Shown: positions 52,767 to 61,939 of the stretch, piece by piece
How positions within the stretch are numbered: the stretch's first letter is position 1
How the letters are laid out: every line of letters begins with the position of its first letter
Source of the DNA: Vibrio hangzhouensis
GTDB taxonomy: Bacteria; Pseudomonadota; Gammaproteobacteria; Enterobacterales; Vibrionaceae
DNA length: 64,000 nt
Assembly: GCF_900107935.1 (NCBI RefSeq)
Contig: NZ_FNVG01000017.1
Span: 37,653-101,652, forward strand
Direction: 5' to 3'
Program-made: the position numbers and the translations under genes
The notes under the pieces: model-generated
The model's database searches: none
What the model saw: the letters and a program-made list of their open reading frames with translations, nothing else
Told to the model about the DNA's origin: nothing

Positions 52767-53744
52767 TTATGCTCCTTTTCCAGTCAAGTTCACGGTTGGG
52801 TTTATCAATCCGTACAACAAGTCAACGATAGTGTTGGTTACAACGAAAATCAGACCAACAAAAATAACGTAAGCGGTAATAAGCGGTGTATCTACACGGT
52901 TAATCGCTTCTAGGAAAAGGAAACCAGTACCCGGCCACTGGAACACAGTCTCGGTAAGGATGGTGTACGCCACCATGGTACCAATCTGCACCCCACCGAC
53001 GGTCAGTACAGGAAGCATGGTATTTTTCAGGGCGTGTTGATAATAGATTTTGTTAAGAGGTAGCCCTTTTGCTTTGGCAAACTTGATGTACTCCGAGCTG
53101 AGCACTTCGAGCATTTCAGAACGAACCAGACGGATAAACAGTGGCAACATGATAGACGCCAGTGCGATACACGGCAGAATCAGGTGCTTAATCCCATCGA
53201 TGGTAAAGAATCCAGACTCCCAACCCAGAACATTCGCGGTTTCTCCCCGCCCATATGACGGCAGCCAACCCAATTCAATCGAAAACACGTACATCAGCAT
53301 GATTGCTGTCAGGAATACCGGGATAGAGATACCGACGCTACTTCCTGCCATCACTAGCTTGGTAAAAAAGCTTTTAGGGTGGATGGCCGAGTACACGCCC
53401 AGCGGTATCGATAAGAAAATAATGATTAATGTCGCGCCGAAAACAAGCTCCAGTGTCGCCACCAGCTTGTCGAGAATCACCTCAACGGCAGGACGCTTAA
53501 AAAAGTATGAAGTGCCAAGATCGCCTTGCAGCGCTGCACCAATAAAACGAGTGTATTTAGTAATGAAAGGATCGTTGAGGCCTAACTCATCACGCAGTGC
53601 CTGACGCTCCGCTTCCGAAACCGACTGACCTACAAGCTCACGTAGCGGGTCACCCAGGTTATCCTGAATGGCAAACGCCACCAAACTGATCACAAACATC
53701 ACTATCAGTGCCTGAAACAGGCGCTTGACCAGAAACGAAAACAT
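52767..53744 (-). CDS. Peptide ABC transporter permease (DppB type)
   Basis: A 325-residue permease with six helices starting MFSFLVKRLFQALIVMFVIS, the DppB/OppB N-terminus. The EAA motif is EYIKFAKAKGLPLNKIYYQH. It pairs with the DppC-type permease to form the membrane channel. It lies 135 bp after the binding-protein gene, a wider gap than elsewhere in the operon, which may allow lower expression of permeases than of the binding protein. Confidence 0.93.
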   Translation of the reverse strand: MFSFLVKRLFQALIVMFVISLVAFAIQDNLGDPLRELVGQSVSEAERQALRDELGLNDPFITKYTRFIGAALQGDLGTSYFFKRPAVEVILDKLVATLELVFGATLIIIFLSIPLGVYSAIHPKSFFTKLVMAGSSVGISIPVFLTAIMLMYVFSIELGWLPSYGRGETANVLGWESGFFTIDGIKHLILPCIALASIMLPLFIRLVRSEMLEVLSSEYIKFAKAKGLPLNKIYYQHALKNTMLPVLTVGGVQIGTMVAYTILTETVFQWPGTGFLFLEAINRVDTPLITAYVIFVGLIFVVTNTIVDLLYGLINPTVNLTGKGA

Positions 53745-53879
53745 TCCTTGCCCCTTAACTATCCATTAATCTCATACGAGAGAGAAATTCAGTCTTAACA
53801 ACCACCCAATCCGACTGAAATAAAATTGAGCTGAATTGAGGAGGGGAAGACTCCCCTCCTACATCACAGTATATTGTGA

Positions 53880-55433
53880 TTACTCAACCACTAGGTCGCC
53901 AAAGTAAGGCATAACCATTGGGTTAACAATGTCGGCAGCTTTCACGTTAGACTTCGCGCCCCACGCTTCACTTTGCCAGTGTAGCGGAACAAATGCTGCG
54001 TCGTTGTATAGCGTCGCTTCAACGCCTTTCAGCATTTCAGCACGCTTAGCAGGATCCGTTTCTACGTTCGCCGCTTCAACAATGGCATCCATTTCTGGGT
54101 TAGAGTAGTGACCACAGTTATACTGACCACGACCTGTTTCTTCGTTACGAGTCATTGTCAGGAACTCGTTGAAGTTCGCTGAATCTTCCGTATCTGAGTG
54201 CCAGCCGATCATCATCATGTCTGCTGCACACACGTCAAACTCTGGCCAGTATTGCGCTTTAGGCATTGTCTTCAGATCAACTTTGATGCCGATCTTAGAC
54301 AGCATCGCTGCCGCTGCCTGCGCTACTTTCGCGTCGTTCACATAACGGTTGTTTGGCGCCATCATAGTTAGCGTGAAGCCGTCAGCGTAACCCGCTTCTT
54401 TCATCAGCTCCTTCGCTTTCTTAAGATCGTAGCGTGGCACTAGTGTTTCGTTGTGACCAACGTAACCTTCAGGGCTTTGCTGACCTGCCGCCGTTGCGAA
54501 GCCTTTCATGATCTTCTTAACGATACCTTCGTTGTTGATTGCGTGAACAATCGCCTGACGAACACGAACGTCTTTCAGCGCTTCGTTGCTGTTTTGGTTC
54601 ATTTGGAACGTGATGATACGTGTACCTGGAAGTGTCACCAGATCCACACCTTTTGCTTCTGATACACGCTTGTGATCGTTTGGAGCAACCGGGTGAATCA
54701 TATCAACACCACCAGAAAGAAGTGCCGCTACACGGGTCGCGTCTTCTTTGATTGGTACTAGTGTCAGCTTGTCAACGTTACCTTTAGACTCCTTGTCCCA
54801 GTAGTCTGCGAAACGCACAAAATCAACCTTAACGCCTTGCTCACGAGCCGTCACGATAAATGGACCTGTACCCGACACGTTGGTAGACGCAAAAGAGTTA
54901 CCGTGCTTCACTAGCTCAGATTTATCTTTGCCATCTGATGTCTTACCAGAATAGAACTTGCTGTCCATTGGGAAGATATACGTGGCTGTTTGCAGTACAA
55001 GTGGGTATGGGCCTTTTGTAACAAGATCAAACGTGTTGTCGTCAACTTTAACGATCTTCTCATATGGGTCGAAGATAGCTTTAAAGTCAGGAGAGCTTTG
55101 TAGACGCTTAAATGTCCATACAACGTCGTCCGCTGTTAGCGTGTTACCAGAGTGGAACTTAACGCCTTCACGCAGTTTAAAACGAACTGTCGTGTCGTTT
55201 ACGCGCTCCCAGCTTTCTGCCAGGCGAGGCTCAAAGTCCATTTCTTGAGTGAAACGAACTAGTGGGTCAAATACCATGTGTGACATCTGCAGTGTGCCAC
55301 CAGACAGTTGCTCATGCGGGTCAAGAGATACTGGGTCAGCTGCGTAGCCAACTTTGATATCTGCTGCCAAAGCATTGAAGCTCAGACCTGCCGCCATTAG
55401 CGCCACTGCTAATTTGCTTTTCATGGTTCTCAT
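53880..55433 (-). CDS. Periplasmic peptide-binding protein (SBP family 5, DppA/OppA type)
   Basis: A 517-residue solute-binding protein that delivers peptides to the importer. It starts MRTMKSKLAVALMAAGLSFN with a signal peptide cut after ALA, then ADIKVGYAADPVSLDPHEQL typical of family 5. Other family blocks are RLAESWERVNDTTVRFKLRE and GVKFHSGNTLTADDVVWTFK. The start at 55433 has AAGGAG 8 nt upstream; the open frame continues 23 codons upstream without a signal peptide. Codon use is more biased than the permease genes, in line with high expression. Confidence 0.93.
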   Translation of the reverse strand: MRTMKSKLAVALMAAGLSFNALAADIKVGYAADPVSLDPHEQLSGGTLQMSHMVFDPLVRFTQEMDFEPRLAESWERVNDTTVRFKLREGVKFHSGNTLTADDVVWTFKRLQSSPDFKAIFDPYEKIVKVDDNTFDLVTKGPYPLVLQTATYIFPMDSKFYSGKTSDGKDKSELVKHGNSFASTNVSGTGPFIVTAREQGVKVDFVRFADYWDKESKGNVDKLTLVPIKEDATRVAALLSGGVDMIHPVAPNDHKRVSEAKGVDLVTLPGTRIITFQMNQNSNEALKDVRVRQAIVHAINNEGIVKKIMKGFATAAGQQSPEGYVGHNETLVPRYDLKKAKELMKEAGYADGFTLTMMAPNNRYVNDAKVAQAAAAMLSKIGIKVDLKTMPKAQYWPEFDVCAADMMMIGWHSDTEDSANFNEFLTMTRNEETGRGQYNCGHYSNPEMDAIVEAANVETDPAKRAEMLKGVEATLYNDAAFVPLHWQSEAWGAKSNVKAADIVNPMVMPYFGDLVVE

Positions 55434-55518
55434 TTGCATAACTCCTTCATGCGGGGATCCGGATCCCTTGTTGTTGTGTTTGCTTCTGTTTTCGAGTCCC
55501 AATAGGGAATTGTTTGGC

Positions 55519-57237
55519 TTACGCCGTTTTTACTACGTCTTCTCTCAACCCTGTAAATTCAGGCATCAAGGAAATCAGTTGTTTGCTGTACTCATGCTGT
55601 GGGTCAGTGAACAGTTGTTCTGTTGGAGCCACTTCCAAAAGTGTTCCCATTTGCATCACACCCACTCGGTCACACATTTGACGAATAACCGGCAAATCGT
55701 GACTGATAAACAGCATAGTTAGGTTCAGTTCTTGTTGTAAGTCTTTTAGCAGGTTCAGAATTTGTGCCTGAACCGATACATCCAGTGCCGATGTCGGCTC
55801 ATCACAAATCAGCAGACGTGGACGCGTTGCCAATGCACGAGCGATAGAAATACGCTGGCGCTGACCACCAGAGAACTCATGCGGATACTTCACACCCGCC
55901 ATCTTGCCCAGACCCACGTGCTCAAGCAGATCTTCAACAATCTGTTTGGTTTCTGACTCATTGGCAGTCAATTTGTGGAAACGAATTGGCTCGGCGATGA
56001 TGTCGTAAATCTTCATCCGTGGGTTCATTGAAGTATATGGGTTTTGGAACACCATCTGCATCTGACGACGCATTGGACGACGCTCTTTCTCCGATTTGAG
56101 AGAAGTCAGGTCGATACCTTCAAAGGTCACCTTGCCTGAGTTAGGCGTGTACAGACCAGCAATAACCCGAGCAATCGTCGACTTACCGGAGCCTGACTCA
56201 CCCACCAGACCAAAGGTCTCACCTTCGTGTACTTGAAAACTTACGTTGTTGGACGCTTGCACGTACTCGCGTCGGCTTTCAAATAGCGAATCTTTAGTAA
56301 TAAAACGCAGGTTGACGTTCTCAACATTAAGAAGTGGACCTGTATAGGCACGATGGTCCTGACTTTGACCTAACCAGTGGTTTTTCACGTCCAACGGTTC
56401 CATCTCATGAGCTTCTTCGATGTAGCTCACAAGAGGGAAACGGTCCAGCTTCATATCTGAACGCGGAACCGCCGAAATCAGGCTGCGAGTATACGAGTGA
56501 TCAGGTTCACCCAATACTTTCGCGGTTGGGCCAAACTCAACCAAATCACCACGGTACATAACCGCGACACGGTCTGTCACGTTAGACACCACACCCATAT
56601 CATGGGTTACCAACATACAACCGACATTATTCTTGATACACAAATCGCGGATCAAACCCAGAATTTGGTCCTGAATGGACACATCAAGAGCGGTCGTTGG
56701 TTCATCGGCAATGATGAGATCAGGCTCACCGGCCAGTGCAATAGCAATGACCACACGCTGACGCATTCCCCCAGAGAACTGGTGCGGGTACTGCTTCAGG
56801 CGGTTCTCAGGTTGTGGAATGCCCACTTGGTTCATCAGGTTAAGAGCGCGTTGATACGCCTCTTCATCCGACACCTTCATATTGGCGTGAATGGTTTCTT
56901 TTAATTGCTGCTCAACCGTGAACAATGGATTTAGAGAGGTCATTGGGTCTTGGAAAATAAACCCGATTTTTGAGCCACGAACTTTGCGCATCGCTTCTGG
57001 AGACAGGCCGGACACCTTTTCTCCATCGAGGAAAACCTCACCGTTAGCGATGACGCCAGGAGGAGACAGCAAATCAATAACCGCGTTACCGACGGTAGAC
57101 TTACCAGCTCCGGATTCACCGACCACACCAACTATTTCACCGCGCTCAATATTGAACGACAAAGATTTAACCGCGGCATGTACCCCATGGCGTGATGGGT
57201 ATTCGATACGAAGATTCTTAACTTCTAATAGTGACAT
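55519..57237 (-). CDS. Fused dual ATPase of the peptide ABC transporter (DppD-DppF type)
   Basis: A 572-residue cytoplasmic protein containing two complete ABC ATPases in one chain. Domain 1 (1-265): Walker A GESGAGKST, signature SGGMRQRV, Walker B LIIADEPTTAL. Domain 2 (about 300-560): Walker A GESGSGKST, signature SGGQRQRI, Walker B LLICDEPTSAL, and an oligopeptide-type C-terminal region. In E. coli these are separate DppD and DppF proteins. It is the first gene of the operon, upstream of the binding protein, the reverse of the E. coli dpp order. Confidence 0.94.
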   Translation of the reverse strand: MSLLEVKNLRIEYPSRHGVHAAVKSLSFNIERGEIVGVVGESGAGKSTVGNAVIDLLSPPGVIANGEVFLDGEKVSGLSPEAMRKVRGSKIGFIFQDPMTSLNPLFTVEQQLKETIHANMKVSDEEAYQRALNLMNQVGIPQPENRLKQYPHQFSGGMRQRVVIAIALAGEPDLIIADEPTTALDVSIQDQILGLIRDLCIKNNVGCMLVTHDMGVVSNVTDRVAVMYRGDLVEFGPTAKVLGEPDHSYTRSLISAVPRSDMKLDRFPLVSYIEEAHEMEPLDVKNHWLGQSQDHRAYTGPLLNVENVNLRFITKDSLFESRREYVQASNNVSFQVHEGETFGLVGESGSGKSTIARVIAGLYTPNSGKVTFEGIDLTSLKSEKERRPMRRQMQMVFQNPYTSMNPRMKIYDIIAEPIRFHKLTANESETKQIVEDLLEHVGLGKMAGVKYPHEFSGGQRQRISIARALATRPRLLICDEPTSALDVSVQAQILNLLKDLQQELNLTMLFISHDLPVIRQMCDRVGVMQMGTLLEVAPTEQLFTDPQHEYSKQLISLMPEFTGLREDVVKTA

Positions 57238-57887
57238 TACCAGACCTCTACTGCTTTGGCAGTTTTCTGCCCCTGTCTGAAAAATTGATTCCGTTCCTAA
57301 TCAGCATTTTGTGCTGACTATTTATAAGGGCATCAATTTGGCAAATCTTTCACAGAAAAGCAACAAAAATAGGATAAAAATTCGAAATTGAGCAAATCTA
57401 AAGCAGTATAAATAAATATATATGCACGATAATTACATATAGTAGTGGCAACAATGATTGAAAAAGTTGATATCTACTGAAAAAACCGCACTCAATAACG
57501 ATGACAAAACGCTACCGTTCACGTTATTAGCAATATTTATGACTAATTCACCACGAATATTTATGCTGCAATCAATTTAACACTATAGAAACATAAATTT
57601 TGTGATAATGCCGGTAACAGCACTAAAGTCTAGATCTTAATCACATTTACTGACCATAATGCTTTTGATGCTTGAATGAACCAAATTTTCCGCTACCCCG
57701 GTTTGCAACATCTTGTCTTCAGGTTTTTTAGAGAAAACTCTACATTAATTATTAAATACAGAGTTTTTCTCCATTTCTTGCTCAAAGAGAATCGTAGAAA
57801 TGTTATTCATGGTGGTGGATATTGGACAATTCACCCTGATTTTTCACTTTTGACACCGCCAGCACAAGCCTCGATTCTGCTTCATAT
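57238..57887. other. 650-bp AT-rich intergenic region upstream of the ABC operon
   Basis: No gene could be supported. Close to the operon start, the minus-strand leader can fold two small hairpins (TCAGCA / TGCTGA at 57302-57320, and GCAG / CTGC near 57255-57275). The rest is AT-rich with no clear operator. A 71-codon plus-strand frame at 57676 was judged spurious. Confidence 0.5.
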
Positions 57888-58409
57888 TTAGCCTTGAACG
57901 GGCGACACTTCATCAAACCTAAAGATCGCCTCTATCTTTCCCCATAACTGCTCGCCGGCAATGAACAGAGCAACCACAAAGATGACGTCACAGCTGATCC
58001 CCAGCCACTGCCTGTAACCGATCCATTCAGGAAAGTAACCCGGCAGATAAAACAAGATGACATTCATTATCGGTCCGACCAACATCATTAAGCCAAGTCC
58101 GGTATAGTAAAGTCGCCTTGTAGAGCGTCGACTGGGTTTCAGTTTGAATAGGGTTTCAAGCAACCAGATTTTAAACCGCTGTAACCGCTCCCGCCCCAGC
58201 AGGAATATCGCAGCAATCGTCGCAACCTCGGGCACACCAAATATCATCGCACCACTGAGTAGTGCTTTCTTACTGCCACAAATGTCCAGTGTCGTTATCA
58301 CCGGAATCAAAAGAGGACTCATCAATGCCATTGCAAACGCTGAAATTCCAAGGATAAAACGCAAATTGTGGCTTACTGTTGACCAAATGGTCTGTATACA
58401 TCGCTTCAT
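57888..58409 (-). CDS. Small membrane protein linked to an amidinotransferase-like gene
   Basis: A 173-residue protein with about four membrane helices: two in the first 75 residues (LRFILGISAFAMALMSPLLI and ALLSGAMIFGVPEVATIAAI), a basic loop (KLKPSRRSTRRLYY), and two after it (GLGLMMLVGPIMNVILFYLP; LGISCDVIFVVALFIAGEQL). It resembles short 'transporter suffix' type proteins with no known activity. ATG 58409 has GGAAA upstream. It follows the amidinotransferase-like gene by 50 bp on the same strand and is probably cotranscribed. Confidence 0.65.
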   Translation of the reverse strand: MKRCIQTIWSTVSHNLRFILGISAFAMALMSPLLIPVITTLDICGSKKALLSGAMIFGVPEVATIAAIFLLGRERLQRFKIWLLETLFKLKPSRRSTRRLYYTGLGLMMLVGPIMNVILFYLPGYFPEWIGYRQWLGISCDVIFVVALFIAGEQLWGKIEAIFRFDEVSPVQG

Positions 58410-58459
58410 ATCGTGTTTCCAGACAGCCCCTTTAGCAGCAAGAGGGCATGATTTTCGTA

Positions 58460-59485
58460 TCAACATATCTCTCGACGAATCACCGAAGTTTTACAGCGTA
58501 TACCACCGCTGAGTTTGGCATGATACTCAAAAGGTACTGTCACAGGCGTCACGCCTTTCTCTGCCAGCAACTGGTTAAGTCGCGGTGTCGACTCCGGCAT
58601 CAGAATATGTTGATGGTCCAGCATGACAGCACAGGGACCGGTTGCCCGTGTCTCAGCACGATTAGCCCAAATGACATCGAAATCACTCATACACTCAGGG
58701 AGCCCTGCTGGAAACGCATCTTCATAGGCAATAACCAGTTTGGGTCCAGCTACGCACATGACCGCAAACAGATGGTGGATCCCCACCTCAGGCAGTTCTA
58801 GGATGGTGACCTGATAACCATCATGTTCTAGCATGCGTTTCACCCACTGTGCCCCTCTCTGATTAGTGGAAGATGGCCCTGTTGCCACCAGCACACGCCC
58901 ATCACCAAGATTCAGTACGTCGCCACCTTCATAGATATAGTCTCTTTGCGTTGTCGGACGAGGTGCTGTGTAATGCAATATGTTGTGGTCATCATCGATA
59001 AACGGCTGGTGTCGCTCTCGCACTGGCTCAATACTGGCCCAGGCAACGTCACTGGCCCAGACATTTTCCAACACATTTCGACCTACGACCCACAGCGGCT
59101 CTGCCGCAAATACTTGTGTAAAATCTGCCGTCGGTTGACAGGCTAAGATCTCAGACTCTGACATTTCGCGTGCGAAATGGACCTTGACACCAAATTGCTC
59201 ATAAGCCTTGGCCAGCGCCTGTGTTTCTTTTTGCAATCCAGCCAGAAACTCAGGGTAACTTTCCGACAGTAACTGCCCGCCGGCCTTATCACACATGTCA
59301 AATAACTCGTGTTGCATCACACTGTGATACGTCGCTCTAATATCTTCAGAGAGCTGCGGTAAACGCATATTCTGACTGCTGCCAAGAATCACTTCCCGCA
59401 ACTTCCCATACAGGTTGAATTCTCCGTAGCTTTCTTTGGTAATTGCTGGCATAAACACGCGGTTGAACTGTTTCGCTATCGACAT
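58460..59485 (-). CDS. Amidinotransferase / guanidino-group-modifying superfamily enzyme
   Basis: A 341-residue enzyme of the amidinotransferase, arginine deiminase and DDAH superfamily. Visible elements: LREVILGSSQNMRLPQ near the N-terminus (as in glycine amidinotransferases), the acidic substrate-site block YIYEGGDVLNLGDGRVLVAT, a His in LPEVGIHHLFAVMC, and a C-terminal catalytic Cys in LSGGIRCKTSVIRR. It should act on arginine or another guanidino compound through a covalent cysteine adduct. Whether it transfers the amidino group or hydrolyses it cannot be told. It is followed by a small membrane protein; three LysR genes lie upstream on the map. Confidence 0.8.
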   Translation of the reverse strand: MSIAKQFNRVFMPAITKESYGEFNLYGKLREVILGSSQNMRLPQLSEDIRATYHSVMQHELFDMCDKAGGQLLSESYPEFLAGLQKETQALAKAYEQFGVKVHFAREMSESEILACQPTADFTQVFAAEPLWVVGRNVLENVWASDVAWASIEPVRERHQPFIDDDHNILHYTAPRPTTQRDYIYEGGDVLNLGDGRVLVATGPSSTNQRGAQWVKRMLEHDGYQVTILELPEVGIHHLFAVMCVAGPKLVIAYEDAFPAGLPECMSDFDVIWANRAETRATGPCAVMLDHQHILMPESTPRLNQLLAEKGVTPVTVPFEYHAKLSGGIRCKTSVIRREIC

Positions 59486-59589
59486 ATTGCCTCTCTACTT
59501 TGTGGAAAAATAGAGACTCCCTTCTCTAATGAACCCACTCAGGATATCGCCACCTGCCGGTTCCAAAAAGTCAGTGTATGTCGTAACTA

Positions 59590-59976
59590 TCATTCGCTCT
59601 CAGAGGGCAAATCAGTGGTCGTAACTCTCGCTCGATAAAACACATCATGATTTAGCGAGACGCTGGCAAATTCATTGATAGGGGTTGTCAGGCTAGGTAG
59701 GGTCAGCTGGTTGTGGTTCTCAGGCAAGCTGATCTGTCGCTCCATAAAGGTATAGCGCAAGGTCGCGACGTTATCTTGTACAGAAGAATCACTGATAAGC
59801 CATAGTTCCGTGTCACCGACTTGTTTGAGGAGCCGGTGCTCTTGTAAGCCCATAACCAGATTACCTTGATACTTTTGGTTAACGTGAATCGTAAGCTCTG
59901 CCACGTAGTGGGCCTGACAGCCAAAAGGCGCTATCAAAGCCCCCATTACCCACATTCGGTAAATACCGTTGAACAT
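59590..59976 (-). CDS. Small exported protein, unknown function
   Basis: A 128-residue protein with an N-terminal signal sequence (MFNGIYRMWVMGALIAPFGC, probably cut after CQA). The mature part is beta-rich (AELTIHVNQKYQGNLVMGLQ; VATLRYTFMERQISLPENHN). No family was recognised. The Cys in PFGC is not in a good lipobox. It stands alone between the amidinotransferase-like gene and the first LysR gene, all on the minus strand. Supported by coherent signal peptide plus mature domain, but a low-certainty gene. Confidence 0.55.
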   Translation of the reverse strand: MFNGIYRMWVMGALIAPFGCQAHYVAELTIHVNQKYQGNLVMGLQEHRLLKQVGDTELWLISDSSVQDNVATLRYTFMERQISLPENHNQLTLPSLTTPINEFASVSLNHDVFYRARVTTTDLPSESE

Positions 59977-60072
59977 CGGTCCGCTCTTGTTTTACAAAAC
60001 CATCAGGCTGAAGGAAAGGACTTCAGAAACCAACACGGACTCTGCATAACATTGCTGACACAGCGAGCTAAG

Positions 60073-60900
60073 TTACAGCTGAAAAGAGCGGCTCAGCTGA
60101 GCCAGCTTTGTGAGTAAGCGTCGTTCACGTTGCAGAGTGTGGTGCCAGATAAGGCGGTACTCCATGCTGACACTCCCGCGCCCCGTTGTGACGAGCTGAC
60201 AGGCATCAATCGCACTTGCAACCTGCGCCTTGGGCAACCAACCCTTACCGTGAAACGTCAGTATTGCCCGCAGCATCTGAGCAGGCTGGTTGAAAGAAAG
60301 GGCATTGGTCGGTATCTCCTCAGCGAAATGCCACAGCGGCTGTCCTTTTGGTCCATGAACGAACATCTCTCTGTGGGCTTGACCCTGAGTTATTGGGGAA
60401 CACACTTCAATAAACTCGCGCTGGCCAACCGACTCAGAATGAAGGTGTGGAGCAAGATGTTGAAACGGAAGAGTGATGGCCATATCGATCTCTTGTTTGA
60501 CCAAAAGGCGCTGAATTTCGTTATTCTCTGCTGAAAACAAATCCAGGCTGCGTAGAGGGCACTCTCGCAACAACAACATAGATAGCGCACTGATCTCCTG
60601 TTCAGACACTCCTTGCTCGAAACAAACCCGTAAGGTTTCAGCCGTCTGACACTGCGAAAATGTCTCTGTGAGATGGAGCAAATTCTCCAGTTCTGTTGCC
60701 TGTCGATAAAACCGCTGCCCAAATTCGCTCAGTCTGACTGGCCGGGTTCCTTTAATAAACACATCAGCGCCCAAACTGGCTTCCAAACGGTGGATAGCCG
60801 AGGTGATCGCTGGCTGGGACTTACCTAACGCCCGAGCCGCCTTACGCATACTGCCGCTGTGTGCAATGGCGACAAAGGTTATTATTTGATCAAGCGTCAC
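60073..60900 (-). CDS. LysR-family regulator (second of a coupled pair)
   Basis: A 275-residue LysR-type regulator: N-terminal winged helix (residues 1-60, MTLDQIITFVAIAHSGSMRK, then LGKSQPAITSAIHRLEASLG) and a divergent effector domain. The start is GTG 60900 with a strong GGAGG just upstream, inside the end of the preceding LysR gene: they overlap by 11 bp and must be translated together. The effector domain is shorter than usual (LysR proteins are about 300 residues). Target unknown; the nearby amidinotransferase unit is a candidate. Confidence 0.85.
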   Translation of the reverse strand: MTLDQIITFVAIAHSGSMRKAARALGKSQPAITSAIHRLEASLGADVFIKGTRPVRLSEFGQRFYRQATELENLLHLTETFSQCQTAETLRVCFEQGVSEQEISALSMLLLRECPLRSLDLFSAENNEIQRLLVKQEIDMAITLPFQHLAPHLHSESVGQREFIEVCSPITQGQAHREMFVHGPKGQPLWHFAEEIPTNALSFNQPAQMLRAILTFHGKGWLPKAQVASAIDACQLVTTGRGSVSMEYRLIWHHTLQRERRLLTKLAQLSRSFQL

Positions 60901-61780
60901 GGTTGTTCCTCCCTTGTCTGGATTTATCTATGGCCCAATGTTCCAGTCTTTCAAGTACAGAGGTTCCAGACAGATGTTCACTCCAGAACACCAGCACGCC
61001 CCATGTCGCTGTCAGATGTGGTTCACCACGGGTCGTGATCGTCGGAGAATCTACGATATTGGCAGCAATGGCCGACGTATGACTGGGGATGGCATTGAGA
61101 ATGGCAGAGACCTGTGAATAGTCGGAAACACGAACTTGCCATGGGCATGGAAAATCGAAACGCTTATAAATGGGTGCGTTATCGCGACCGGGATGGGCAA
61201 GACTCAATTGCGGCAGGGTCATAAGTTGACCCGTGTCGAAAGTGGATGCCTGATTAGCCGCCGCTTTTGACGAAGGTTCATGACTGGTGAACAGTTGGCT
61301 TTCAACCTGACCCACTGCAAAAAAATGGCGGGTTTCTGGCCAGGGGAGATCGGCCAGCGTGACGATCCAGTCCAATCGCTGCTGATTGAACGCCGAAATC
61401 AGTTCGTCACTGGGCATGGTGTTGATACTGAGGCGGATATCGAGGTCCCACAGAATGGCGATAATCTCTTCGAGCCAGGTATTGGGGAGGTGACTGTCAA
61501 TGCCCACGGCAACTTCTGTGATAACACCTGAGCCCAGAGAGTTCTTTAACTCATAATAACCACCAACGACAGCTTTAGCCCAAGGCAGTAATGCTTGCCC
61601 TCTCTTTGATAACTGCCGTTTACCATTACCTGTCACAAACAGCTCACCCCATCGATCTTCCAGACTTTGAATGGCCAGACTGACCGGGCCATGAGTCTTC
61701 CCCAACCGCTCTGCAGCCGCGACGATAGATCCTGACTGTGCAACAGCGACAAAGCTTTCCAGCTGTTCAATTGATGCCAA
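60890..61780 (-). CDS. LysR-family regulator (first of a coupled pair)
   Basis: A 296-residue LysR-type regulator. Helix-turn-helix in the first 60 residues (FVAVAQSGSIVAAAERLGKT, then HGPVSLAIQSLEDRWG), effector domain from about 90. It overlaps the next LysR gene by 11 bp. It is divergent from a third LysR gene at 61940 across 159 bp, the classic LysR arrangement, except that the divergent partner is another regulator rather than an enzyme. Confidence 0.87.
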   Translation of the reverse strand: MASIEQLESFVAVAQSGSIVAAAERLGKTHGPVSLAIQSLEDRWGELFVTGNGKRQLSKRGQALLPWAKAVVGGYYELKNSLGSGVITEVAVGIDSHLPNTWLEEIIAILWDLDIRLSINTMPSDELISAFNQQRLDWIVTLADLPWPETRHFFAVGQVESQLFTSHEPSSKAAANQASTFDTGQLMTLPQLSLAHPGRDNAPIYKRFDFPCPWQVRVSDYSQVSAILNAIPSHTSAIAANIVDSPTITTRGEPHLTATWGVLVFWSEHLSGTSVLERLEHWAIDKSRQGRNNRDA

Positions 61781-61939
61781 GTGATAACCTTTTTAAACCA
61801 TTTATAGTGAATATTAGTTTATCAGGGATATTTATCATAACCCCACTTTTCAGGGAACGAGCAAAGTACGGCGACTTAATCAGTGCCCGGATGGCATGAA
61901 CTCAACGTCTTATTAATGAATTTTTGAAAAGAGGTCATC

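Noticed and set aside
53050..53604. 184-codon plus-strand frame opposite the DppB-type permease
   Set aside because: Antisense of conserved membrane helices; no start signal or recognised domain.
57676..57891. 71-codon plus-strand frame in the large intergenic gap
   Set aside because: AT-rich, no ribosome site or family, and it ends overlapping the convergent membrane protein gene.
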